This document shows positions 46,691 to 54,714 of a stretch of DNA of 64,000 nucleotides, in pieces (positions within the stretch are counted from its first letter, which is position 1; every line of letters begins with the position of its first letter). The translations under genes and the position numbers were made by a program. The notes beneath the pieces are model-generated. The model saw nothing but the letters and a program-made list of their open reading frames with translations. It was not told where the DNA came from and searched no databases. Where the stretch lies: assembly GCA_020438485.1 (NCBI GenBank), contig JAGQUM010000005.1:1-64000 (forward strand). The letters are read 5' to 3'. This stretch comes from Thermoleophilia bacterium (GTDB lineage Bacteria; Actinomycetota; Thermoleophilia; Miltoncostaeales; Miltoncostaeaceae).

Positions 46691-49093
46691 GTGGCATTCT
46701 TGAGGGCCCGGTCCGCCGGATGCGGAATTTGGCACCTCCACCACGACCGGAAGCCCGATCTGAGCGACATCCCACCTCCCACCGGCGGCCCGCCCCGCCG
46801 CCGCCCGCCGCGGCTTCGCCGCCTGTACGCCGTCCCCACGCGGAGTCGCTGGCGCACACGCATCTTCGGCGAGCCCCTGGGCTGGGGCTCCGAGGAGGAT
46901 CAGCTGCTTCCGCGGCGCCTGGCCCTGCCCGTATTCGCGTCCGACACCCTGTCGTCGGTGGCGTACGCGGCGGAGGCCGCGCTGGTCGTGCTGCTGGCCG
47001 CGTCGCTGGCCGCGTACCGCTCCATCATCCCCATCGCGCTCGGCGTCACCGTGCTCATGGCCCTCGTCGTGCTGTCGTACCGTCGGACGATCGCGGCGTA
47101 CCCGCAGGGCGGCGGCGCGTTCACCGTCGCAACCGCGAACCTGGGCCGCGTGCCGGGCCTGATCGCCGCTGCGGCGCTGGCGGTGGACTACGTGCTGACC
47201 GCCACCGTGTCGGTCGCCGCGGCCGTGTTCGCGATCACGTCCGCGTTCCCCCGCCTGCACCCCGTGCGGCACGAGGTGGCCGTGCTGTGCGTGGTCGCGC
47301 TGGCCGTCATCAACCTGCGGGGTTTGCGGCAGACGGGCCGCGCCGTGGCGGTTCCCGTGTACGGGTTCTTCGTCATGCTGGTGGCCACGATCGTCTGGGG
47401 CGTGGTGCAGCAGACGCGGGGCACGCTGCCGGACGCCACCGTGGACACCCACCTGCCCGTCGGCGTGGCCGCCTCGGCCGGCGCGCTGGTGCTGCTTCGG
47501 GCGTTCGCGTCCGGCTGCAGCGCGCTGACGGGTATCGAGGCGGTCGCCAACGGCGTCGGCGCGTTCCGCCACCCCCAGGCGCGCAACGCGTGGACGACGC
47601 TCGCGGCCATGGCGGGCGCCGTGGCCGCGCTGCTGCTGGGGGTCTCGTGGCTGGCGTACGAGACCCGGGCGCTGCCGTCGACCACGACGTCCGTGCTGGC
47701 GCAGGTGGGCGAAGCCGTGTGGGGCACGCACGGCGCCGGCTCCGTCGGCTACTACGCGCTCCAGCTGTTCACGGTCAGCATCCTGCTGCTGGCGGCCAAC
47801 ACCGCGTATCAGGGGTTCCCCCGCCTCCTGGCGTCCGTGGCCGCGGCGGGCTCCGCCCCACGCTGGTTCCAGTACATGGGCGACCGCCTCGTGCTCTCGA
47901 ACGGCGTGGTGGCGCTGAGCGTGCTCGCGGTCGTGCTGCTGCTGGCGTTCGACGTGCGCGTGGACACGCTCATCCACCTGTACCTCGTGGGGGTGTTCCT
48001 CGCCTTCACGCTGTCCCAGGCGGGCATGGTGGTGCACTGGACGCGGCGGGCGGGCACGCCGGGCGCCCTGACCGGGCGGATCGTGAACGGTGCCGGTGCG
48101 CTCGCCACGGGGCTCGTGCTGCTGGTCATCATCGCCGCCAAGTTCACCGGCGGCGCGTGGGTGGTGCTCCTGGCGATCGGCGCCCTGGTGGTGCTGGCCA
48201 TCGTCGTGGGCCGCCATTACCGGGGTGTCGAGAGGGCCGTGCTCGCCGAGACGCCGGACCTGCCGCCCGCCACGCCGGGGTCCGTGGTGGTGCTGGTGGA
48301 CGTACTGGACGAGCACACCGCGTCGGCCGCCCGCGCGGGGACCGTGCTGGCCGCGGGCCGCGGGCGGCGCGCCGTCCACGTGGGCTCGCGCGACCGCTGG
48401 CAGGCGCTGTCGCACGCATGGGGCCGCGAGCCCTCCATCGAGTTGCCGCTGACCCCGCTGGCGTCCGTCTACGGGGACGGCCCGGACGCCGTCGCCATGC
48501 ACCTGCGCGCCCTCGCCGACGGCGACGGGGCGCCGCTGGTGGCGGTGCTGCCGCGTCCCCGCCACGCGCTCACGTTCGGGTCCCTGCGGCGCCGCGTTTT
48601 CTGGCGGCGGGTGCGCCGCCGCCTGGAGCGCGAACCGATGGTGGCCGTGGCCGAGATGTCGCACTCCATCTCGGGCGGCTGGTGGGAGGCCGACCATGTC
48701 ACGGGGCTCGTGGCCATGGCTCGCCCATACGCCCCCGCGCGCCGCGCGCTCGCGTTCGCCCAGGCGTTCGGCGGCGAGGCGACGTGGGCGGTGCACGTCG
48801 CGGGCAGCGAGCAGGAGGCGGAGGCCGCGGAGGAGTGGCGGCATGAGGTCCCCGCGCCGCTGGAGGTCGTGGAGTCGGCGTACCGCGACCTCGGGGCCCC
48901 GATGCTGGCGGCCGTGCACGACGTGGTGAGCGCCGATACCACCACGGCCTGCCTCTTGGTGGTGCCCGAGGTCCAGGTGGCTCTGCGGCGCTTCCGCTGG
49001 CTGCACAACCAGCGCACCGCCATCCTGCGGCGCGCCCTGGCCGACGAGGACCGCACGCTCGTGATGACCCTGCCCTACCCGGTGAACATCTAG
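46691..49093 (+). CDS. APC-superfamily amino acid/cation permease with cytoplasmic C-terminal domain
   Basis: An 800-residue membrane protein. An N-terminal arm with GEPLGWGSEEDQLLPRRLALPVFASD leads into about 12 helices (residues about 95-520; LSSVAYAAEAALVVLL opens helix 1). A cytoplasmic domain of about 270 residues follows. The arm and helix 1 are characteristic of actinobacterial APC permeases related to KUP-like and amino acid carriers; the substrate is not known. The start is uncertain: GTG 46691 avoids overlap with the divergent gene, while GTG 46655 would add 12 residues. The soluble domain has Rossmann-like strands (SVVVLVDVLDEHTASAAR) that could sense a ligand. Confidence 0.85.
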   Translation: MAFLRARSAGCGIWHLHHDRKPDLSDIPPPTGGPPRRRPPRLRRLYAVPTRSRWRTRIFGEPLGWGSEEDQLLPRRLALPVFASDTLSSVAYAAEAALVVLLAASLAAYRSIIPIALGVTVLMALVVLSYRRTIAAYPQGGGAFTVATANLGRVPGLIAAAALAVDYVLTATVSVAAAVFAITSAFPRLHPVRHEVAVLCVVALAVINLRGLRQTGRAVAVPVYGFFVMLVATIVWGVVQQTRGTLPDATVDTHLPVGVAASAGALVLLRAFASGCSALTGIEAVANGVGAFRHPQARNAWTTLAAMAGAVAALLLGVSWLAYETRALPSTTTSVLAQVGEAVWGTHGAGSVGYYALQLFTVSILLLAANTAYQGFPRLLASVAAAGSAPRWFQYMGDRLVLSNGVVALSVLAVVLLLAFDVRVDTLIHLYLVGVFLAFTLSQAGMVVHWTRRAGTPGALTGRIVNGAGALATGLVLLVIIAAKFTGGAWVVLLAIGALVVLAIVVGRHYRGVERAVLAETPDLPPATPGSVVVLVDVLDEHTASAARAGTVLAAGRGRRAVHVGSRDRWQALSHAWGREPSIELPLTPLASVYGDGPDAVAMHLRALADGDGAPLVAVLPRPRHALTFGSLRRRVFWRRVRRRLEREPMVAVAEMSHSISGGWWEADHVTGLVAMARPYAPARRALAFAQAFGGEATWAVHVAGSEQEAEAAEEWRHEVPAPLEVVESAYRDLGAPMLAAVHDVVSADTTTACLLVVPEVQVALRRFRWLHNQRTAILRRALADEDRTLVMTLPYPVNI

Positions 49094-49165
49094 CCCCACC
49101 CGGTGGACGTCCGGGAATCCCGCTCCACGCGGGCGTTTCCTCGTTGCACCCACCCCCGGCACATG

Positions 49166-49179
49166 CGAACATACGTTCG
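49166..49179. promoter_or_regulatory. LexA (SOS) box of imuB
   Basis: CGAACATACGTTCG matches the actinobacterial/Bacillus LexA consensus CGAAC-N4-GTTCG at every fixed position. It ends one base before the chosen ATG, so LexA would cover the -10 region of a leaderless promoter. Confidence 0.85.
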
Positions 49180-49180
49180 T

Positions 49181-50389
49181 ATGATCGTCTGCGCGCTCAT
49201 TCCCCGCCTGCCGCTGCTCATCGCGCTGCGTCACGCGCGGCGGCCGCCCGACGCTGTCGCCGCGCTGGGTCCCGCCCCGGGCGATCCGCAGATCATCGGC
49301 ACCCCCACCGCCGCCGCCGCCGCGCACGGCATCCGGGACGGCCTGCGCGTGGGCGAGGCCCTCGCCCGCTGCCCACACCTGGAGATCATCCCCCCCGACC
49401 CCGCCGCCGTCGCGGCAGAACACGAACGCTTGTTATCTTCACTGGAGAACATCGGTGCCGCTGTCGAGGCCGGGGTCGAGGGCACCGCGTACTTCCGTGC
49501 CGCCGGGCTGGAGCGCCTGTACGGCGGCGTCGGCGGCGTCGTCGCGCGCACCCGGCGCGCCCTGCCGGTGGGCCTCGGCGGCCTGGTGGGGGCCGCGCCC
49601 ACGCGATTCACCGCGCTTCAGGCCGCGCGCACCGCCTCCCCCCGCGAGCCCCGCGTGGTGCCGCCGTGCGACGCGGCCGGTTTCCTCGCCCCCCTGCCCG
49701 TGGAGGAACTGCCGCTGGATCCCCGTACCGCCGCCGGCCTGCGCGACCTCGGCATCCGCCGCGTCGGCCAGCTGGCCGCGCTGTCGCACCGCCACGCCCT
49801 GGAGCGCCTGGGGTTCGCCGAGGTGCACGCGTGGTACGCGGCCCGCGCCGGCGACGACCGCCCGCTGCGCCCCCGCACGCCACCCGGCGAGCTGCACGCG
49901 CACATGGGCTTCGCCGACCCCGTGGGGTCGCTGCCCACGCTGCAGGCGGCGATGCGGCTGCTGCTGGGCGATCTCGCCGGCGCCGCCCGGGCTCGCGGCA
50001 CGTCCCTGCGCACGCTCACGCTGCGCGTGATGCTGGAGGGCAACGGTTCATGGAGCCATACCGTCACGCTGCGCGAGGCCACGTGCGACCCGGCGCGGCT
50101 CGCCACCGCGTGCCTGCGGCTGCTGGAGCGTGTCACCGCGCCCGCCACGGCCGTCGAGGTCCGCGGCGACGCCTCCGGCGGGCCCGCCCACGGGCAACTG
50201 TCGGTGCTCAGCATCGGCGCCGACGAACGAGCGCGCCGCATGGACCAGGCCGCCGGGCAGGTCAGGGCGCGCCTGGGAGACGATGCGCTGATGCGCGCCG
50301 TCGAGATGGAACCCCGGTCACGACTCCCGGAGCATCGATGGGCGCTCGTCCCCTTCGATACCTCTCCCCACCCCGGCCCGTCCGCGTAG
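49181..50389 (+). CDS. imuB: ImuB-type Y-family polymerase-like protein
   Basis: A 402-residue Y-family DNA polymerase relative. The fold is visible (MIVCALIPRLPLLIALRHAR, an RDGLRVGEALARCP segment, a helix-hairpin-helix at DLGIRRVGQLAALS, and a little-finger region from about residue 240). The catalytic acids are missing: the first strand has no Asp, and the SxDE site reads VEAGVEGTAYF. This is the mark of ImuB, the non-catalytic partner that links DnaE2 to the beta clamp in mutagenic repair. A LexA box abuts the start. The companion imuA' is not adjacent. Confidence 0.85.
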   Translation: MIVCALIPRLPLLIALRHARRPPDAVAALGPAPGDPQIIGTPTAAAAAHGIRDGLRVGEALARCPHLEIIPPDPAAVAAEHERLLSSLENIGAAVEAGVEGTAYFRAAGLERLYGGVGGVVARTRRALPVGLGGLVGAAPTRFTALQAARTASPREPRVVPPCDAAGFLAPLPVEELPLDPRTAAGLRDLGIRRVGQLAALSHRHALERLGFAEVHAWYAARAGDDRPLRPRTPPGELHAHMGFADPVGSLPTLQAAMRLLLGDLAGAARARGTSLRTLTLRVMLEGNGSWSHTVTLREATCDPARLATACLRLLERVTAPATAVEVRGDASGGPAHGQLSVLSIGADERARRMDQAAGQVRARLGDDALMRAVEMEPRSRLPEHRWALVPFDTSPHPGPSA

Positions 50390-50595
50390 TCGCGGGGCCC
50401 ACGGGCGTCCCGTGCGCGGTGCTGGCCGACGGCCGGCGGCGCGCGGTGGTGGCCGTGCGCGACGAGTGGCTGGTCCAGGACCGCTGGTGGACCGACCAGC
50501 CCGTCGACCGCCACTTCTTCGAGATCGTCCTCGAGCCCGGCCGCGTCGTCACGGTGTACCGGGACACGCGGGCCGACGCGTGGTTCGGCTACTGA
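50338..50595 (+). CDS. DUF6504-like small protein
   Basis: An 85-residue protein whose start (ATG 50338) lies inside the end of imuB, a 52-base overlap in another frame. The segment RVVAGPTGVPCAVLADGRRR followed by VRDEWLVQDRWWTDQPVDRHFFEIVLEPG is typical of the DUF6504 family, which often sits next to Y-family polymerase genes in actinobacteria. The function is unknown; SOS co-expression with imuB is implied by the overlap. It converges on the trmH-type gene with overlapping ends. Confidence 0.75.
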   Translation: MGARPLRYLSPPRPVRVVAGPTGVPCAVLADGRRRAVVAVRDEWLVQDRWWTDQPVDRHFFEIVLEPGRVVTVYRDTRADAWFGY

Positions 50596-51413
50596 CCCTC
50601 CCCGTGCGGCCGCAACGCCCACATGGCCACGGCCGCCGCCGTGGCGGCGTTCAGCGAGCTCACGCCGCCCGCCATCGGGATGCCCGCCACCACGTCCGCG
50701 CGGTGCGTCAGCGTGCGCGGGCGCACCCCCGGGCCCTCGGCGCCCACCACCAGCGCGAGCCGCCGCGGGGGGTCCGCAGCCATGGCGTCAAGCGTTGTTG
50801 TGTTATTCGTTGGAGATAACACAACAACCACGAATCCGACGTTTCGCAGCCATTCGACGGCGTCGCCCCAGTCGCGCACGCGTGTCCACGGCACCTGGAA
50901 CACCGTGCCCATCGAGACGCGCACCGCACGGCGGTACAGCGGGTCGGCGCAGCGGTTGCTCACCACGACGCCGTCGGCCCCGAGGGCGGCGGCCGACCGG
51001 AACACCGCGCCGACGTTCGACGCGTCGGCGAGGTCCTCCAGCAGCATCAGCCGGCGCGCACCCCGCGCCACGTCCGCAAGGCTCCGTGGGTCGGGGCGTT
51101 CCATCGACGCAAGGGGACCGCGGTGCACGTCGAACCCGGCGACGGCTCGCATGACGGCCGGGCCGGCGGTGTAGACGGGTACCCCGGCGGGCGCGAGCGC
51201 CGCGGCGTCCGCGGCCGTACCCGGGGGCACGAGGAACGCGCGGACCCGGTGCCCGGCCGCGATCGCCCGCCGGGCCACCGTCGCGCCCTCGGCGATGTAC
51301 AGGCCCTCGGCCGCCTCCCGGGAGCGGCGCAGGCCGGCGTCGGTGAGCGTCGTGAACTCGGCCACCCGGGGGTCGGCGGGATCGTCGATGGGAACCACGC
51401 GGGGATCGGGCAT
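50589..51413 (-). CDS. TrmH/SpoU-family RNA 2'-O-methyltransferase
   Basis: A 274-residue SPOUT enzyme that methylates a ribose in tRNA or rRNA. The N-terminal substrate-binding part (LYIAEGATVARRAI) is followed by the knot motifs NVGAVFRSAAALGADGVVVS, LALVVGAEGPGV and IPMAGGVSSLNAATAAAVAM. The ATG at 51413 is preceded by TACGCT seven bases upstream, so the transcript may be leaderless. The segment encoding VVVVLSPTNNTTTLD is unusually AT-rich and carries a perfect inverted repeat (listed separately), although the protein length there is normal. The target nucleotide is unknown. Confidence 0.9.
   Translation of the reverse strand: MPDPRVVPIDDPADPRVAEFTTLTDAGLRRSREAAEGLYIAEGATVARRAIAAGHRVRAFLVPPGTAADAAALAPAGVPVYTAGPAVMRAVAGFDVHRGPLASMERPDPRSLADVARGARRLMLLEDLADASNVGAVFRSAAALGADGVVVSNRCADPLYRRAVRVSMGTVFQVPWTRVRDWGDAVEWLRNVGFVVVVLSPTNNTTTLDAMAADPPRRLALVVGAEGPGVRPRTLTHRADVVAGIPMAGGVSSLNAATAAAVAMWALRPHGEGQ
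50795..50829. repeat. Perfect 13-base inverted repeat inside the trmH-type gene
   Basis: GTTGTTGTGTTAT and its exact complement flank a nine-base spacer. The element is AT-rich in a very GC-rich genome and brings a TTA leucine codon and several ACA/AAT codons into the gene. Confidence 0.9.
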
Positions 51414-51520
51414 CCCCACAAGCGTAGGCTCGGTGCAGAGCGGAGGCAGGACGCCGCGGTCCGCGCGCGGACCTCCACCCCACCGCCCGCCACCCACACG
51501 GACACGAAGGAGCCGCCCTC

Positions 51521-52399
51521 ATGGCCACGCACCCCCCCAAGTTCGACCTCTCCGGCAAAACCGCACTGGTGACGGGCGCGTCCGCGGGCCTGGGCGCGGC
51601 GTTCTGCCGCGCGTTCGCCGACGCGGGCGCGAACGTGGTGATGGCCGCCCGCCGGGTCGAGCCGATGGAGACGCTCGCCGCGGAGATCGGCACCGAGCGC
51701 GTGCTGGTGCGCCCGTGCGACGTCACCGACGAGGAGCAGGTCAATGCCCTGGTCGACGCCGCCGTCGACCGCTTCGGCGGCCTCGACGTGGCGGTGGCGA
51801 ACGCCGGATCGGTGCCCGAGGGCTGGGCCGTGCCGGAGCGCCTGCCGGCCGACCTGTTCCGCCAGTCCATCGACATCAACCTCACCGGCACGTTCATCAC
51901 CGCGGCCGCGGCGGCGCGCCACATGCTGGCCCACGGCGGCGGCTCGATCATCATGATGTCGTCCATCGCCGGCGTGGGGGCGCACCGCAACACGCCGATC
52001 GCGTACGCGGCGGCCAAGGCCGCCACGTCGCACATGGCCCAGTACCTCGCGGTGTCGTGGGGTGACCGCGGGGTCCGCGTCAACGCCATCGGCCCGGGCT
52101 GGTTCCCCAGCGAGATGACCGCGCAGGCGCTGTCGGTGCCGGTCGTGAAGCAGCACCTGGAGAGCCAGACCGCCCTGGGCCGCCTGGGCGACCCCGGCGA
52201 GCTGGTGGGCGCGATGCTCCTGCTGGCCTCCGACGCGGGCAGCTACATCACGGGCCAGACCATCATGGTGGACGGCGGCATGTCGGCGTCGGCGGGCAAC
52301 AGCGCGTTCCCGGACGAGCTGCACGACATCGTGGAGCAGGTCATGCCGCACGGCCTGGGCCAGCGCGTGAAGCCGGCGCACGGCGCCCCGGCCGAATAG
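51521..52399 (+). CDS. Short-chain dehydrogenase/reductase (SDR)
   Basis: A 292-residue classical SDR with the cofactor motif TGASAGLGAAFC, NAGS, the catalytic Ser in IIMMSSIAG, YAAAK (catalytic Tyr and Lys), and the closing GQTIMVDGG. The tail of about 35 residues after that motif is longer than usual. The Arg in AARRVEP after the second strand suggests NADP(H). The substrate is unknown. A GAAGGAGCC ribosome site lies before the ATG, and a strong hairpin follows the stop. Confidence 0.92.
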   Translation: MATHPPKFDLSGKTALVTGASAGLGAAFCRAFADAGANVVMAARRVEPMETLAAEIGTERVLVRPCDVTDEEQVNALVDAAVDRFGGLDVAVANAGSVPEGWAVPERLPADLFRQSIDINLTGTFITAAAAARHMLAHGGGSIIMMSSIAGVGAHRNTPIAYAAAKAATSHMAQYLAVSWGDRGVRVNAIGPGWFPSEMTAQALSVPVVKQHLESQTALGRLGDPGELVGAMLLLASDAGSYITGQTIMVDGGMSASAGNSAFPDELHDIVEQVMPHGLGQRVKPAHGAPAE

Positions 52400-52406
52400 G
52401 GGAGGC

Positions 52407-52437
52407 GGCTCCGGGCCCCCGCGCGGGGCCCGGAGCC
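52407..52437. terminator. Bidirectional hairpin terminator
   Basis: A 13-base perfect stem (GGCTCCGGGCCCC and its complement) with loop CGCGC lies between the convergent SDR and 5'-nucleotidase genes, seven bases after the SDR stop. Confidence 0.85.
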
Positions 52438-52451
52438 GACGTCGCGGGAAC

Positions 52452-54239
52452 CTACGGCGTCGCGGTGATGCGGTCCGTGGGGCCCGGGGTGTACGGATCG
52501 TTCGCGGCCAGGTACGTCGCCAGCGAGTCGATGTCGAGCCCACCGTAGTACTTGTCGGTGCCCGCGGCGAGCGTCGCGAAGCCGTCGCCACCGTCCGACA
52601 GGAACGAGTTCATCGACACCCGGTACGAGGCGGCCGGGTCGAGCGCCACCATCGGGGTGGCCGGGTCGGCATCGGCGTCGACCATGACCGAGCCGGGACG
52701 GACCGCGTCGCCGGTGCCCGCCGCCGCGGCCTTGCTCCAGGTGTACGTGAGGCCCGAGACCTGCAGGATCTTGTTGGCGGTCTCGTTGCGCCCGTTCCAC
52801 TGCTCGTTGAGCACGTCGAGCACCTGCTGGCCCGTGAGCGTCTTCGAGACGACGTAGTTGTTGAACGGCTGCACCGTGAACGCGGCGCCGAACGTCACGT
52901 TGCCGGATGCGTCCTCCAGCAGGTCGGCGCGGATGCCGCCCGGGTTCATGAACGTGATCTGCACCTTCCGCCCGCCCGCGGGCACCGCGGACGCGTCGGC
53001 GCGCTGCGCGTCGGCGATCAGGTTGCCCAGCGGCGACTCGCCGTCGGCGTCGTTCGCGCGGCTGACGGAGTTGACCGCGTCGACGGGAGCGACGCGGCCC
53101 AGAACGCGGTTGGCGATCGGCGCCACGAGCACCCTGTACTTCTCGATGAGCGCCGTGATGTCGGCCCTCGGCGTGACATCCGCGTTCGTCACGATGACGT
53201 TGCGCGCCAGCACGGACGGCCGCACCACGTCCTTCGTGCGCGGGTCGAGCTGAAGCTGGATGCTGGTGACCAGGCGTCCCGCCGACGACGCACTCGTGAC
53301 GCGTCGCGGGTTGCCGGCCGGGTCGCTCACGACGCAGTTGTAGGCCTGGTGGGTGTGACCGGTGATGACGACGTCGACGGCCGGCGAGACCTGTTTGGCG
53401 ATCTCGATGCCCGGACCGGTGACGCCGGCGCAGCCGTCGTACTGCGTGGCGTCGGCCGGCACGCCGCCCTCATGCATCAGCACGACGATGGCCTGGACCT
53501 TGCGCCGCCGCAGCTCGGGCACCAGCGCGTTGATCGTCTCGACCTCGTCCGTGAACGTCAGGCCCTGGATGCCGGCCTTCGTGACGATGTTGGGCGTGTC
53601 CTCCAGCGTCACGCCGATGAAGCCGACCTTGACGCCACGCACGCTCTTGACGGTGTAGGGCGGCAGCACGGTCCGCCGGCTGCCGGAGTAGAACGTGTTG
53701 GCTGCGAGATACCGGAAGTCGGCGCCCGCGAACGGGGCGGCGGGATCGGGGCAGGAGTTCTGGTTGTCGGCCCCCTCACCGTCGGGCAGGCAGCCGCCGT
53801 ACTGCATGCGCTGAAGCTCGCGGTAGCCCTCGTCGAACTCGTGGTTGCCGACGCTGGCGACGTCGAGCTTCATGAGGTTCATCGCCTCGATGGTCGGCTC
53901 GTCGTGGAACGCGGCCGACAGCAGGGGCGTGGCGCCGATCAGGTCGCCGGCGCCGACGGTGAGCGTGCTGGCGCCCCGGGCCCTTGCCTCGGCGCGGAGG
54001 CGGTCGAGGTGGGTCGCGAGGTACTCCGCACCGCCGGCGGGCGTCGTGTTGATGCGGCCGGACGAGCTCGTGGCGGGCACCTTCTCCAGCTGGCCGTGGA
54101 AGTCGTTGATGGCCAGCAGGTCCAGGTTCACCAGGCGCTTCGTGTGGGGCTTGCCCTTCACGGCCAGAGCCGAGGGGGTCGCCGCGAGGGCGGCCGCGGC
54201 GGCGGCCAGCGCGACGACGCGACGTCGGGGCAGTCGCAT
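52452..54239 (-). CDS. Secreted 5'-nucleotidase/bifunctional metallophosphatase
   Basis: A 595-residue exported enzyme of the UshA/5'-nucleotidase family. A signal peptide (RRRVVALAAAAAALAATPSALA) precedes the dimetal phosphatase domain with AINDFHGQ, GAGDLIGATPLLSA, SVGNHEFDEGY, LMHEGGV and ITGHTHQAYNC. The C-terminal substrate domain carries FMNPGGIRADL, FTVQPFNNYVV and MNSFLSDGGDGF. It probably removes phosphate from extracellular nucleotides for uptake. No wall-sorting motif is visible at the C terminus. Confidence 0.94.
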   Translation of the reverse strand: MRLPRRRVVALAAAAAALAATPSALAVKGKPHTKRLVNLDLLAINDFHGQLEKVPATSSSGRINTTPAGGAEYLATHLDRLRAEARARGASTLTVGAGDLIGATPLLSAAFHDEPTIEAMNLMKLDVASVGNHEFDEGYRELQRMQYGGCLPDGEGADNQNSCPDPAAPFAGADFRYLAANTFYSGSRRTVLPPYTVKSVRGVKVGFIGVTLEDTPNIVTKAGIQGLTFTDEVETINALVPELRRRKVQAIVVLMHEGGVPADATQYDGCAGVTGPGIEIAKQVSPAVDVVITGHTHQAYNCVVSDPAGNPRRVTSASSAGRLVTSIQLQLDPRTKDVVRPSVLARNVIVTNADVTPRADITALIEKYRVLVAPIANRVLGRVAPVDAVNSVSRANDADGESPLGNLIADAQRADASAVPAGGRKVQITFMNPGGIRADLLEDASGNVTFGAAFTVQPFNNYVVSKTLTGQQVLDVLNEQWNGRNETANKILQVSGLTYTWSKAAAAGTGDAVRPGSVMVDADADPATPMVALDPAASYRVSMNSFLSDGGDGFATLAAGTDKYYGGLDIDSLATYLAANDPYTPGPTDRITATP

Positions 54240-54342
54240 TGGTGGTGGGCTCCCTTGGTTGGGGGGGTCTGTGGCGTGCGCAGGCTAGCCATGCTCCCGG
54301 CGGAGTTCCGCAACCATCGGACGAAATCCGGTCACACGTTTC

Positions 54343-54603
54343 TCACAGGTTCGCCCGGCCCCCGGCGAGGCGGCGCCGCAGCAGCTCCTCGTCCACCCGG
54401 TACTTGAACACCTTGCGGCCGTCGAGCACCCCGGCGGGGATCTGCTCGCGCCACCGCCCCTCCAGCGCCGGGTCGCCGTCGATGTGCACCCACTCCACCC
54501 GCAGCCCCAACTGCGGCGCCAGGCGGTCGAGAACCGCCTTCGCGTCGTCGCACAGGCAGCAGCCGTGCGCGGTGTAGACCGTGAGGGTGTGGCCGTTCTC
54601 CAC
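54343..54603 (-). CDS. Glutaredoxin-like protein (DUF836 type)
   Basis: An 86-residue thioredoxin-fold protein starting VENGHTLTVYTAHGCCLCDDAKAVL. The redox site is CCLC, and LRVEWVHIDGDPAL and GVLDGRKVFKYRVDEELL complete the fold, with a Val-Leu pair where the cis-proline loop should be. The GTG at 54603 gives the usual short length; longer starts add an unlikely Arg-rich head. It is divergent from dnaE2 across 110 bases that hold the LexA box. The partner and substrate are unknown. Confidence 0.8.
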   Translation of the reverse strand: MENGHTLTVYTAHGCCLCDDAKAVLDRLAPQLGLRVEWVHIDGDPALEGRWREQIPAGVLDGRKVFKYRVDEELLRRRLAGGRANL

Positions 54604-54700
54604 CGGTGCAGCGTGCCACGCCGGCGGACGGCCCGCCCGCCGGCCACCGACCGGCACGCTTTCGGCACACATTGCGGGTTTCACGGGCGTCGAGCGTGTG

Positions 54701-54714
54701 CGAACATGTGTTCG
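54701..54714. promoter_or_regulatory. LexA (SOS) box of dnaE2
   Basis: CGAACATGTGTTCG matches CGAAC-N4-GTTCG exactly. Its last G is the first base of the GTG start codon of dnaE2, the same tight placement as at imuB. Confidence 0.85.

Noticed and set aside
44213-49423. A minus-strand open frame of 1736 codons
   Set aside because: It runs in the wrong frame through the GGDEF/HD-GYP gene and antisense to the permease. Its translation is Arg/Gly/Pro/His-rich without domains, as expected for a chance frame at this GC content.
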